A DNA stretch of 64,000 nt, taken from NCBI GenBank assembly GCA_029975295.1, contig JARKPK010000006.1:62001-126000 (forward strand), given 5' to 3'. This document shows positions 38,122 to 47,204 of this stretch, in pieces (positions within the stretch are counted from its first letter, which is position 1; each line of letters starts with the position of its first letter). A program made the position numbers and the translations under genes. The notes beneath the pieces are model-generated. The model saw only the letters and a list, made by a program, of their open reading frames with translations. It did no database searches and was not told where the DNA came from. This stretch comes from Thermoguttaceae bacterium. GTDB taxonomy: Bacteria; Planctomycetota; Planctomycetia; Pirellulales; Thermoguttaceae.

Positions 38122-38763
38122 ATGCTGGGCGTTGAGCTGGTTTGGGATGGCTATCTGAGTCGGCTGCATCGCGAGCTCGATCAGGTCGATTCGGCCGCTG
38201 TCGCCGAGTTGTCCGAGTGGATTTATTGCGCGTGGAGCGACGGCCGCATGGTGTTCGTCATCGGCAATGGGGGGTCGGCCTGCACCGCCTCGCACATGGC
38301 CGAAGACTTGGGCAAGAGCTCGTTGGCGCCGGAAGACCTGCGCGACGAATCGAAGCGGCGGTTGAAGATCTTGAGCCTGACGGACAACGTCGGTTGGTTG
38401 ACGGCTCTGGGAAACGACTGCGGCTACGATCAAGTGTTTGTGCAACAATTGATGAATTTCGGGCAAGCCGGCGACGTGCTGGTGGCCATCAGCGGATCGG
38501 GCAACAGCCCCAACGTGCTGGCGGCTGCCGACTGGGCCGCTCGGCACGGCATTAAGGTGTTCGGCATGACCGGCTACGACGGCGGCCGGTTGCGCCAGAT
38601 GCAACACGCCGGATTGCACGTGCCGTTGAACGACATGGGCATGGTCGAAAGCGTCCATGTTTGTGCGCTGCATTGGGTGGTCGACGACGTGTTCGCCCGC
38701 ATCAATTCGGTCGGACGCTACGCACCGCGGCGCTCGGCCCAGGCCGCCTCGGGCGACTGCTGA
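38122..38763 (+). CDS. gmhA: SIS-domain phosphoheptose isomerase-like protein
   Basis: The 213-residue cytoplasmic protein carries the GmhA/DiaA-type SIS domain: VFVIGNGGSACTASHMAEDL (phosphosugar loop), VLVAISGSGNSPNVLAA and HWVVDDVFARI at the C-terminus. GmhA converts sedoheptulose-7-phosphate to D-glycero-D-manno-heptose-7-phosphate for ADP-heptose and LPS core. DiaA-like replication regulators share the fold, but the next gene is hldE, the following enzyme of the heptose route, so the isomerase role is favoured. GAGGTGA lies six bases before ATG 38122. The symbol is an inference from fold and neighbour. Confidence 0.82.
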   Translation: MLGVELVWDGYLSRLHRELDQVDSAAVAELSEWIYCAWSDGRMVFVIGNGGSACTASHMAEDLGKSSLAPEDLRDESKRRLKILSLTDNVGWLTALGNDCGYDQVFVQQLMNFGQAGDVLVAISGSGNSPNVLAAADWAARHGIKVFGMTGYDGGRLRQMQHAGLHVPLNDMGMVESVHVCALHWVVDDVFARINSVGRYAPRRSAQAASGDC

Positions 38764-38782
38764 AGGAAACCGCGAGACAGGA

Positions 38783-38810
38783 AATACGGAAAGCGGAATA
38801 CGGAAAGCGG
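38783..38810. repeat. Perfect 14-base tandem duplication
   Basis: AATACGGAAAGCGG occurs twice in a row (38783-38796 and 38797-38810) in the gap between the gmhA-like gene and hldE. It is a short local duplication of unknown role. Confidence 0.85.
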
Positions 38811-39005
38811 CCCAGAGGCGCGTAAGGCTCCCTCAGGCCGCTCGGTCCCGCGCATGGCCGCTTCGGGTTGCGTGCGGACCTTTTCCGTGAGGTTCGCAAC
38901 AGAAACGCAGCAAGGCCGACCGCCGAGGTGAGCGCGGTGGGGCGCCAACCGTCGGATGGAGCCGGCGCAGGAAAGCGTGTTCGGATTGAATAAGGGACGA
39001 CAAGG

Positions 39006-40496
39006 ATGTCTGCCTCATTGATGGACCTGCTGCAAATCCCGCTGCGCCCGCGGATTCTCCTGGTCGGCGACGTGATGCTCGACCGCTATCTTTGGGGCGA
39101 TGTCGAGCGGATCAGTCCCGAGGCGCCGATTCCCATTCTTCGCGTTCGCCATCAAGAGCACCGTTTGGGCGGTGCGGGCAGCGTGGCCACGATGTTGTCC
39201 GCGCTCGATACGGAACCGACGCTTTGCACCGTCGTCGGCGATGATCCCGAGGGTCGAACCATTGCCGCGCTGCTCGGCGGGCAGGGGATCGACGCCCGCG
39301 GCCTGCGCACCGACCCGCAACGGGCAACCACGCTGAAGGAGCGACTGCTCGGCCAGGCGCAGCAGCGGGCGCCGCATCACATGATGCGTGTCGATCGCGA
39401 AGACGATCGGCCCTTGTCGCCCGCGCTGCAAACCGAGTTGCTCGCCGCGGCGGAGGAAACGATTGCGCACGTCGATCTGGTGTTGATCAGCGACTACAAC
39501 AAGGGCGTCTGCGCCGGCGAGATGATTCCGCGGCTGATCGAGTTGGCCCGCCGGGCGGGCGTGCGCGTGCTGGCGGATCCGATCAAAGGGTGCGACTACC
39601 GTCGCTACCGGGGATGCTCGTGCATCACGCCCAACCGGTACGAAGCCGGACTGGCCACCGGGCGGAAAATCGGCTCGCCGGCCGATGGGCTGGAAGCGGC
39701 GCGGCAGTTGGTTTCGCTGGGGATCGAAACCGTTCTGGTGACGCTCGACCGCGACGGGATCGCCTGGGCCGACGCGGCCGGCCGCGCCAAGCACTTTCCT
39801 TGCCGCCCTCGTCAGGTGTGCGACATCACCGGCGCGGGCGACATGGTGTTGAGCAGTCTGGGGTTCGCCCTGGCCGCCGGGGCCGACTTTCCCACGGCCA
39901 TCGAATTGGCCAATACGGCCGGCGGTCTCGAAGTCGAGCGCTTGGGCGTGGTGCCGCTTTCGCGCGGCGAAATCGCCGCCGAGTTGGATCGCCATGCGGC
40001 CGGGGGCGAGGGAAAGATCGTCGCCCGCGGGCGGTTGCCTGCGGTGCTCGACGCGCATCGGCGGGCCGGGCGGCGCATCGTCATGACCAACGGGTGTTTC
40101 GACCTTCTGCACCCGGGCCATGTGGCCGTGCTCCAGGCCGCCCGCGCCTTGGGCGACGCGTTGGTCGTCGGACTGAACAGCGACCGCAGCGTGCGGGCGC
40201 TGAAGGGGCCTGAGCGGCCCGTCATTCCGCAACACGATCGGGCGGCGATGCTGGCCGCGCTGTCCTGTGTCGATTGCGTCGTGCTCTTCGACGAAACGAG
40301 CGTGGCCCCGCTGGTGGCCGAAGTCCGTCCCGACGTGTTGGTGAAAGCGGCCCAATACCGCACCGATCAGGTGGTGGGCCACGAGATCGTCGAAAGCTAC
40401 GGCGGGCAGGTGGTTACGGTGCCGATGAAGGCCGACTACTCGACCAGCAGCCTAGTCGAGCGTTTGCGGTCGGAACCGCGACGCCACGCCGCCTAA
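39006..40496 (+). CDS. hldE: Bifunctional heptose-7-phosphate kinase / heptose-1-phosphate adenylyltransferase
   Basis: The 496-residue fusion has an N-terminal PfkB-type kinase (about 1-330; RILLVGDVMLDRYLWGDVER, RLGGAGSVATML, and the ATP/catalytic motif CDITGAGDMVLSSL) and a C-terminal nucleotidyltransferase (about 350-496; TNGCFDLLHPGHVAVLQ with the HxGH motif, and GLNSDRSV). It phosphorylates heptose-7-phosphate at C1 and, after dephosphorylation by GmhB, adds AMP to make ADP-heptose. Length and order match E. coli HldE (RfaE). It follows the gmhA-like gene by 242 bases; gmhB and hldD are not in the window. ATG 39006 follows GACAAGG-type purines. Confidence 0.95.
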   Translation: MSASLMDLLQIPLRPRILLVGDVMLDRYLWGDVERISPEAPIPILRVRHQEHRLGGAGSVATMLSALDTEPTLCTVVGDDPEGRTIAALLGGQGIDARGLRTDPQRATTLKERLLGQAQQRAPHHMMRVDREDDRPLSPALQTELLAAAEETIAHVDLVLISDYNKGVCAGEMIPRLIELARRAGVRVLADPIKGCDYRRYRGCSCITPNRYEAGLATGRKIGSPADGLEAARQLVSLGIETVLVTLDRDGIAWADAAGRAKHFPCRPRQVCDITGAGDMVLSSLGFALAAGADFPTAIELANTAGGLEVERLGVVPLSRGEIAAELDRHAAGGEGKIVARGRLPAVLDAHRRAGRRIVMTNGCFDLLHPGHVAVLQAARALGDALVVGLNSDRSVRALKGPERPVIPQHDRAAMLAALSCVDCVVLFDETSVAPLVAEVRPDVLVKAAQYRTDQVVGHEIVESYGGQVVTVPMKADYSTSSLVERLRSEPRRHAA

Positions 40497-40657
40497 CAGC
40501 GCGTTGAAGAATTCCAGTCGCGCGGCTGTGCGTTCTGTCTTTCCCCCGCGGGTTGCGTTGCCAGCGCTCCATCGGTTGCATCTCGTTCGGCAGGCTATTC
40601 AGGCCGTGCGGCGGCAGTGCCGCGGCGGATCGGCGGCGTGGTCGGGGCCGCGCCGCT

Positions 40658-42550
40658 TCAGGCGGCTCGTCCCGGGGCGTTCCGCGGCGTGCGCGGGCGC
40701 AGGTGGAACAGCCCGAACAGCTCGTCGTGCGAAAGCCCCAGCTTCGATGGCTGCGTCGCGCCGGAGAAGATCGTGGCGAACAGCTCTCGCTTCTCTTGCA
40801 ACACGCGGTCGATGCGTTCCTCGATCGTTTCTTCGGCGATGAATCGCGTTACCGTGACGGCTCCGGCAGCGCCGATCCGATGGGCGCGATTGATGGCCTG
40901 GTCTTCCACGGCCGGATTCCACCAGCGATCGAAGAGAAAGACGTAATTGGCGAACTGCAAATTCAACCCGACTCCGCCCGCCCCGTAACTCATCAAAAGC
41001 ACGTGGCAGCCGGGGTCTTCGCGGAAGCGGGAGATCACGGCGTCGCGCCGGCCGGAAGGGATGCCGCCGTGATATTCAAGGGGGCCGAAGCGGGCCAGCG
41101 CGCCGGAAAGCCGCCGCAACGTATCGACCCATTGGCTGAACACCAGCGCTTTGCGCCCGCTTTGGGCGATTTCTTCCAGATCGGCTTCGAGCCGTTCGAG
41201 TTTGGCGCTGGCCCCGGTGGCCGGATCGAAATTGCAAATTTGCTTGAGCCGAAGAACAAGTTCGAATACATGGCGGATCGTGGCCGCCTCGCCCATCTCG
41301 GTCAGGCGGAGAACCCCTTGCTGCTCGGCGCACTGATAGCTTTCGCGTTGTTCCGGCGTCAGTTCCAGCGGCGCGTCGTGAATCAGGCGGGGCGGCATCT
41401 GTTTGAGCACCTGGTCTTTGGTGCGGCGGAGCACATAGTCCGAAATCGTCTTGCCCAGGCGGCGCGGTTTCATGTCGGGCGAGAGGAAGCCGGGCGCGAG
41501 GAACTCGAAGATGCCCACGAGGTCTTCGGCGCTGTTTTCCACCGGAGTGCCGGTCAGCGCCCAACTGCGCCGCCGGTCGATCGAACGGACCACCTGGCTG
41601 GTGGCGCTGCCGCGGTTCTTGATGCGCTGCGATTCGTCGAGCACGACCAGGTCGAAGCTCATCTGACCGTCGCCCACCATTTCGCGATCGCGGCAGACGA
41701 CTTCGTAGTTGGCAATCCGCAAGGGCACGCCGGGCAAACGCCACTGCCAATGGCGGCGCGATTGATCGCCTTCGACCACCTGCACGGGGATTTCCGGCGC
41801 CCAGACGTTGAACTCGCGGGCCCAGTTGGTTACCAGGGGCTTCGGGCAAATCAACAGCACCTGCCGCGCCTCGCCGCGATGCAGCAGAAGCCGGATGGCC
41901 GTGATGGCTTGCATGGTTTTTCCCAGGCCCATCTCGTCGGCCAAAATCGCGTTGTGCCGAGGATAAAGAAAGGCGACGCCCTCGAATTGGAATGGAAACG
42001 GCTCGAAGGGGAACCGCAGCGCCTCGGTGCGGAGCAACAATTCGAGCGACGGCTGCAAGACATAACGGAGCCGGTCTTCCAGCTTGATCAGATCGCCGGG
42101 CGGCGCGATGCGGGTATGCGAAACCGGAAGCCGCCGCGCATCACCTGCCGCCGCTTGCGCGCCGGCACCCTCGGCGACGGCCGGGGAAGCGGCCGCAGCA
42201 TGGTTCTCCGCGCGATTGGCCATTGCCGTCGCCGGGCGATCGTCGTCGCCGTCCGGCGGGGCGAAGACGAACCCGTGCGTTCGGATGGCCGTGGGCGGAA
42301 CGGCCACGCGGAACGCCGCCGGACGCGACAACACGAGTTGTTGGACCGGGATCGATTGCATCACCTCCGCGGCGGTGGCGCTGCCGTCGTCGTCGGCATG
42401 GTGGGTTGGCGGTTCGGCCGACTTAGCGGCGGGCAACGGCCAAGAGAACGCGGCGGGGGCAACGCAGCGGCACGAAACCGAGGCTACGCCCGGGGGCGGA
42501 TCCGGCCGCCAGGCGACGCCCTCGGGCGAGTTGATCCAGGTTTGGTTCAT
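40658..42550 (-). CDS. SNF2-family ATP-dependent helicase/translocase
   Basis: The 630-residue protein has SNF2 motifs: I AILADEMGLGKTMQA, Ia LLICPKPLVTNWARE, II LVVLDESQRI (DESQ instead of DEAH), III ALTGTPVEN, then the C-terminal RecA domain with KALVFSQWVDTL, V LLMSYGAGGVGLNLQFA and VI DQAINRAHRIGA. The first ~170 residues are a Pro/Ala-rich region with a few Cys/His and no recognised domain. SNF2 proteins translocate on DNA and remodel protein-DNA complexes; the bacterial roles vary (repair, transcription, defence). Its start ATG (42550-42548) overlaps the stop of the upstream unknown gene as ATGA, implying coupled translation. Convergent with hldE. Confidence 0.9.
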   Translation of the reverse strand: MNQTWINSPEGVAWRPDPPPGVASVSCRCVAPAAFSWPLPAAKSAEPPTHHADDDGSATAAEVMQSIPVQQLVLSRPAAFRVAVPPTAIRTHGFVFAPPDGDDDRPATAMANRAENHAAAASPAVAEGAGAQAAAGDARRLPVSHTRIAPPGDLIKLEDRLRYVLQPSLELLLRTEALRFPFEPFPFQFEGVAFLYPRHNAILADEMGLGKTMQAITAIRLLLHRGEARQVLLICPKPLVTNWAREFNVWAPEIPVQVVEGDQSRRHWQWRLPGVPLRIANYEVVCRDREMVGDGQMSFDLVVLDESQRIKNRGSATSQVVRSIDRRRSWALTGTPVENSAEDLVGIFEFLAPGFLSPDMKPRRLGKTISDYVLRRTKDQVLKQMPPRLIHDAPLELTPEQRESYQCAEQQGVLRLTEMGEAATIRHVFELVLRLKQICNFDPATGASAKLERLEADLEEIAQSGRKALVFSQWVDTLRRLSGALARFGPLEYHGGIPSGRRDAVISRFREDPGCHVLLMSYGAGGVGLNLQFANYVFLFDRWWNPAVEDQAINRAHRIGAAGAVTVTRFIAEETIEERIDRVLQEKRELFATIFSGATQPSKLGLSHDELFGLFHLRPRTPRNAPGRAA

Positions 42551-43155
42551 GTCGGCCGCACCGCCTGACGGGCTTCGTCGATCGCTGCGCGAATTCGGCC
42601 GAACGGTTCGGCCAGGTCGAAACCCTCGAGCAAACCATCGGCGCGGTCGCGCAGCGCTTGCTCGTCTTCTTTCGATGCCACAGCCAACCGGCGCCCTTCC
42701 CAAGCGAACAGATGCCAGCGGCGATGCAGATGGGCCTGGTCGATGCGCCAGCGCGGCACGCTGCCCGCCGCCGATTCGCCAGCTTGGCAGTCCGGCTCGG
42801 GCGAGGCCGTCGTCGCTTCGGCCGGGTCGTCGCCCTCGGGCGGCAGCAACAGTGCGACGGGAACCTCGATCAGGTCGCGCAACGACATCACCGGCGGGCA
42901 ATCGGTGTAGATCACACTGGGCCGACGACTTCCGCGCGCCACCAACGTTTGGCCGATCTGTTCGCCGAACAGGTAGTCATACAACGTGGGGCCGTAAAGA
43001 ATCTCTTGTGCGCGGTTCGGTTTGAGCGGAGCGGTGCAGTGGAATTCGAGCGGCCGAGCCAGGCGGTTCAGCAGCAGGTAGCCGCCGAAGAAGCCTTGCT
43101 GGGGGTGCTCGATCACGGTCAGAAAGCCCAGGGAAGGTTGCTGCAAGGTTGCCAT
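42547..43155 (-). CDS. Conserved-looking protein of unknown function coupled to SNF2 helicase
   Basis: The 202-residue protein begins MATLQQPSLGFLTVIEHPQQ and contains GFFGGYLLLNRLARPLEFHC, KPNRAQEILYGPTLYDYLFG and later a helical WHLFAWEGRRLAVASKEDEQ segment. No signal peptide or membrane helix is seen. I do not recognise a named domain; the composition is that of a folded cytoplasmic protein. The stop overlaps the next start (ATGA at 42550-42547), so the helicase and this protein are probably made together and may form a complex. ATG 43155 is the best start although no clear ribosome site precedes it; the frame itself opens at 43416. Confidence 0.72.
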   Translation of the reverse strand: MATLQQPSLGFLTVIEHPQQGFFGGYLLLNRLARPLEFHCTAPLKPNRAQEILYGPTLYDYLFGEQIGQTLVARGSRRPSVIYTDCPPVMSLRDLIEVPVALLLPPEGDDPAEATTASPEPDCQAGESAAGSVPRWRIDQAHLHRRWHLFAWEGRRLAVASKEDEQALRDRADGLLEGFDLAEPFGRIRAAIDEARQAVRPT

Positions 43156-43510
43156 GGTGCGCGTCGTCGGAGGAACTTCTTTCGCTGGGAAACGTTGCGA
43201 AATCGGCGGTCGAGCGGGATTCTGTTGCCGGCGTGCCGGCCCCCGCGGCCGGCGCGCAATCCGAGCGTCCGGCGCAAAAGCCGATGTGGGCTTCCTGTAA
43301 TTCGGGCAGTGACGGCCGTTCTCTTTAGCGCGAGGATGCGGTTGTTGCCGGCATTGCGGATTTCCCCGACGGCACAGATTGCCTAGTCGGCACAATGCGC
43401 AGAGAAGTGCATGCACGGCGGCGGTTCGCCACGCACAAAAAAAGTTCCGACCCTCGACTTTGGCCGCGCTTGCTGGTTATACTGAAAAGACCACCAGGAG
43501 CGATTATGCC
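43156..43510. other. Divergent intergenic region
   Basis: This separates the unknown/SNF2 pair (minus) from the coiled-coil gene (plus). A plus-strand promoter candidate sits at 43454-43483. No gene is seen. Confidence 0.5.
43454..43483 (+). promoter_or_regulatory. Probable promoter of the coiled-coil protein gene
   Basis: TCGACT (43454-43459) and TATACT (43478-43483) are 18 bases apart. AGGAG follows at about 43496 and the ATG at 43511, giving a short leader. Confidence 0.5.
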
Positions 43511-43981
43511 ATGAGTCAGGAATCTCACGCGCAACCGCCGCTTTTTACTCAAATCGATGTCAGCCCCAGTCCGATGTCGCCCACTGCCCGGGCCGTCGAA
43601 CTTGAGCAGTTACGCTTGCTGCGGGAAATTCTGGCCGCGCAAGATCGGCAAAATGAGCTGCTTGAGGAGCTGGTCAATCAGCTCAACTCGGCACAGCGGC
43701 AAAAGGCCACCGAATTGGGGCAGTGGAAGGCGGCCAATCCCCATTTGGCCCGAAGTTGCCGCAAAGCGGCCGAAACGCTGGGGCGCGTTCAAACCGAGTT
43801 CCTCTCGTCGATGACGCGAGAAATCAACGAGAACCAGGAAAACCTGCTCGATGGCGAATTCATGCTCAACGAGTTCGTCGATCGCTTCGGGCCCCGGTTC
43901 GCGCATCTGAACGGGTTGGTGCAAGTGCTGGCGCAACTCAGCGCGTCGCCGGCGCCGGGCAAACCGCAGAATACGGCCTGA
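43511..43981 (+). CDS. Small coiled-coil protein of unknown function
   Basis: The 156-residue protein is soluble and mostly helical. After a Pro/Ser-rich start, VELEQLRLLREILAAQDRQN and ELLEELVNQLNSAQRQK have heptad-like spacing of Leu/Ile and probably form a coiled coil (about residues 27-65). A second helical part, SCRKAAETLGRVQTEFLSSM and FMLNEFVDRFGPRFAHLNGL, follows. No catalytic motif, signal or membrane helix is visible. AGGAG lies about 11 bases before ATG 43511 and a promoter-like pair is just upstream, so it is probably expressed. I do not recognise the family. Confidence 0.7.
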   Translation: MSQESHAQPPLFTQIDVSPSPMSPTARAVELEQLRLLREILAAQDRQNELLEELVNQLNSAQRQKATELGQWKAANPHLARSCRKAAETLGRVQTEFLSSMTREINENQENLLDGEFMLNEFVDRFGPRFAHLNGLVQVLAQLSASPAPGKPQNTA

Positions 43982-44290
43982 CCGGGTCGGGCTGTCGTCG
44001 CCAGGCGATTGTCGGACCGCGCGCCGGCCCGAGTTTTTGCCGCTGCCGCCGGCGTTGCTGCCGCCGCGTCCTGCGCAACGTTTTGGCCGTTTCGGACCGC
44101 GTTGTTTGCTTGTTCAACGCAACGACCAAAGAAGCGCGCGGCGCGACGACGTTCATCGGCACGGCCGCCCGTGGGCGCATCGGGGCGCTTGTCTGCCTTT
44201 GGAGAATGGAAGCGGCGGTGGATTCGTCGTCTTTACGACAAGCCGGTCTGCCGTTTGCGGGCTCCAATCGACGGCAATCGGGGGTGAACA
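43982..44290. other. Intergenic region between coiled-coil and PQQ-like genes
   Basis: About 310 bases with no recognisable gene or signal; open frames here give Arg/Ala-rich products without motifs. Confidence 0.5.
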
Positions 44291-47026
44291 ATGGATGCAC
44301 AAGGCAGAACGGATGCTCGAGGCAGAATATGGGCAGGCGCCGCCGCGGCTGAGTCGGCCGCAGTGTTGAACGAATCGGCGCTGCGCCCGCGGTGCTCTGC
44401 CGAGTGGCGAAACGCCGATGGCTCGGGCCGAAGCCCCGTACAGGCGGACGGCGGATGCTGGCGACCGGCGCGGACGGCGACGACGGCGGCGATTTTGGGT
44501 TTGCTTGCCGTGCTGGCTGCTTGCCGACCCAATCTTGAATTGTCGAAAGACGCGCAGCCTTGGCCGCTGGAAACCTCCGATCCGTCGCCGCCCGCTGGTG
44601 TCGATGCGCATCATTGGCCGCAATGGCGCGGTTTTGATTCGGCGGGGATCGGCTTTGGGCGCCCGCCGACGCGCTTCGGTCCGGCCGAGAATCTGCGCTG
44701 GCGGGCGGAGTTGCCCGGCATCGGTCATTCGTCCCCGGTGATTTGGGGCGATCTGGTTTTGTTGACCACGGCCGAAGATTTCGCCGAGGGGACGCGATTG
44801 GCCGTGTTGGGTGTTTCGCGGCGCGACGGTTCTCTCCGCTTCAAGACGCCGGTGGGGGCGGCCCGCGGTCGGACCCACGCGAAGAATGGTTACGCCTCGC
44901 CCACGGTGGCCACCGACGGAAAACGCATTTTCGCCTTCTTCGGCGCGGCGGGTTTGTTTTGTTGCGATATGTCGGGCGAACGGCTTTGGCATGTCGAGTT
45001 GCCCAACACCGACCATGTTTGGGGCTACGGGGGCAGCCCGACGCTTTACCGCGATGTTGTGATTGTGGCGGCCGACGGCGAGCAAGAATCGTTCATCGCC
45101 GCCTACGATCAGGCCACCGGCGCGCCGCGGTGGAAGACCGAACGGCCGAGCCGGGGATCGTGGAGTACGCCGGTGATCGTCTCGCCGCCGGGCGGGGCGG
45201 CAACGGAGTTGATTGTCAACGGCACGACGCACGATCCAACCGGCGCCGGCTGGGTGATCGCCTACGATCCGGAAAGCGGCAGCGAATTGTGGCGCGTCGG
45301 CGGCACGGAAACGTTCGTGACGCCCACCATGCTCAAATTGGGACCATGGGTGTACAGCTTAAGCGGGCGCAACGGGCCGATCATGGCCATCGCGCCCGGC
45401 GGGCGGGGCGATGTCAGTTCGACGCATGTGGTGTGGCGAACGCGCCACGGCGGGCCGTATATTCCCTCGGCCGTCGCCTATCGCGGACGGCTTTTCGTGG
45501 TGGACGACGGCGGCCGACTGGCTTGCTACAACGCGGGCGATGGCACGTGCCTGTGGCGGAAACGGTTGTCGGGCTCGTTCACAGCCAGCTTGACGGCTGC
45601 CGACGGGCGGGTGTTCGCCGTCAGCGAGAACGGCATTTGCTCTGTGTTCGCCGCCGATGACCAGTACCGCCTGTTGGCCGAAAATCGCCTGGGCGAGCGT
45701 TGCTATGCCACGCCCGCGCTGGTGGACGACGAAATTTTCATCCGCACCCACCATGCGCTGTGGTGCTTTGCCGATTCGTCGTCGCCGAAGCCTGTGGAAG
45801 GCGCGGCGACGAACCCGGGCGCCCCGGCGGAGGCGGCGCAAGCGATGGATTCGAGCGGGCAGAATGTTGATGCGCCGCCTGCGCCCCATCAACCAAAACC
45901 ATCGAAGCCCCGGCCGGACACTCCCGAACCCGAACAACCGGCAACAGCGGCGGACCATGCGGGACGGATTGGCCCGGCTGCATGGCCCACCGCGCGGGGC
46001 GACGCCGCGGGGACGGCCGCCTACGGCGGGCCGTCGCCCAAGGCGATGGCGCTGCGTTGGACGTTTCGCGGCGAAGGCGGATTCGAGGGCGGGGCGGCGA
46101 TTGTTGATGGAACAGTTTATGCGGGCGACAACGCCGGCAAGTTCTATGCGCTTCGCCTAGCCGATGGATCGAAGCTCTGGGAGTTCGATACGAAAGAGGG
46201 AATCACGGCGACGCCGGCTGTGGCCCAGGGAGCGGTTTATTTCGGCGATGTGGACGGGGTGTTTCGTTGCCTCGACGCAAAAAGCGGGGAGGAGCGATGG
46301 CGCTTCGCCACCGAAGGCACGATCGACAACGGCGCGAACCTGCACGGCGATTGCGTGCTCTTCGGTTCGCAAGATGGTTGGCTCTATTGCCTTCGCGCCG
46401 GCGATGGCGAGCTGCGTTGGAAGTACGACGCCGGCGACCAGCTCCGTTGCGAGCCGACAATCGTCGAGTCGTGGGTTTTGGCCGCCGGCTGCGACGGCCG
46501 GCTGCACATCGTTCGCCTCAGCGACGGGCAACTCGACGGACAAGTGGATTTGGGCAATCCCACCGGATCCACCCCCGCCGCCTCGGGCGCGTTGGCCTTT
46601 GTGGGCACCGAGGGCAATGAATTCTTGGCGATCGACTTCCGGCAGCGCACCGTGGCTTGGCGCTATCAGCATCGCCCGAACGCCAACGCCTATCGGTCGT
46701 CGGCCGCGTGCGACGGAGAGACGGTGGTGGTCGGTTCACGCGACAAACACCTTCACGCCTTCGAGGCGGCTTCCGGACGCCCGCGATGGCACTTCGCCGC
46801 CAAGGGGCGGGTTGACGGCTCGGTGGTGATCGTCGGGCAACGGGCGATCGCCGGAGCGTCGGACGGGCGATTGTACATGGTCGATCTGGCTGACGGCAAA
46901 GAAGTGGACGTGTTCGAGGCGGGAGGCGACATCACCGGTTCGCCGGCCGTGGCCGAGGGCCGGCTGGTCATCGGCAATTCGCGGGGGCAGTTGTACTGCC
47001 TCGACTTGCTTGCGGGCGAGCCTTGA
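44291..47026 (+). CDS. Lipoprotein with two PQQ-like beta-propellers
   Basis: The 911-residue protein has a signal TATTAAILGLLAVLAAC whose LAAC is a lipobox (Cys at about residue 78), preceded by an unusually long N-region of about 60 residues. Two WD40/PQQ-type propellers follow, each with repeated blades such as SPVIWGDLVLLTTAEDF, SPTVATDGKRIFAFFGAAG, PAVAQGAVYFGDVDGVFRC and SPAVAEGRLVIGNSRGQLYC. They are joined by a Pro/Ala linker (about 540-590). Quinoprotein propellers of this kind in planctomycetes are often scaffold or BamB-like proteins without bound PQQ; I see no disulphide or dehydrogenase motif proving enzyme activity. ATG 44291 has GGGGTGA upstream. The next gene follows within 180 bases. 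Confidence 0.82.
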   Translation: MDAQGRTDARGRIWAGAAAAESAAVLNESALRPRCSAEWRNADGSGRSPVQADGGCWRPARTATTAAILGLLAVLAACRPNLELSKDAQPWPLETSDPSPPAGVDAHHWPQWRGFDSAGIGFGRPPTRFGPAENLRWRAELPGIGHSSPVIWGDLVLLTTAEDFAEGTRLAVLGVSRRDGSLRFKTPVGAARGRTHAKNGYASPTVATDGKRIFAFFGAAGLFCCDMSGERLWHVELPNTDHVWGYGGSPTLYRDVVIVAADGEQESFIAAYDQATGAPRWKTERPSRGSWSTPVIVSPPGGAATELIVNGTTHDPTGAGWVIAYDPESGSELWRVGGTETFVTPTMLKLGPWVYSLSGRNGPIMAIAPGGRGDVSSTHVVWRTRHGGPYIPSAVAYRGRLFVVDDGGRLACYNAGDGTCLWRKRLSGSFTASLTAADGRVFAVSENGICSVFAADDQYRLLAENRLGERCYATPALVDDEIFIRTHHALWCFADSSSPKPVEGAATNPGAPAEAAQAMDSSGQNVDAPPAPHQPKPSKPRPDTPEPEQPATAADHAGRIGPAAWPTARGDAAGTAAYGGPSPKAMALRWTFRGEGGFEGGAAIVDGTVYAGDNAGKFYALRLADGSKLWEFDTKEGITATPAVAQGAVYFGDVDGVFRCLDAKSGEERWRFATEGTIDNGANLHGDCVLFGSQDGWLYCLRAGDGELRWKYDAGDQLRCEPTIVESWVLAAGCDGRLHIVRLSDGQLDGQVDLGNPTGSTPAASGALAFVGTEGNEFLAIDFRQRTVAWRYQHRPNANAYRSSAACDGETVVVGSRDKHLHAFEAASGRPRWHFAAKGRVDGSVVIVGQRAIAGASDGRLYMVDLADGKEVDVFEAGGDITGSPAVAEGRLVIGNSRGQLYCLDLLAGEP

Positions 47027-47204
47027 TGCGACAATGGCCGTTGCCGCAAAACCAAGGCGGCGCGCACGGCGTCCACGCCGCGCTGCAGGGCGGCTTTGCG
47101 GCGCCGAGCCGGTTGCCGGCGCGGGCGTGCCTGCCGAAGGCCGGTTTGCGCGGCAACGCATTGATCGGGCGCGGCATCGGCCGCGCCGCCGCGAGGGAGT
47201 TGCC

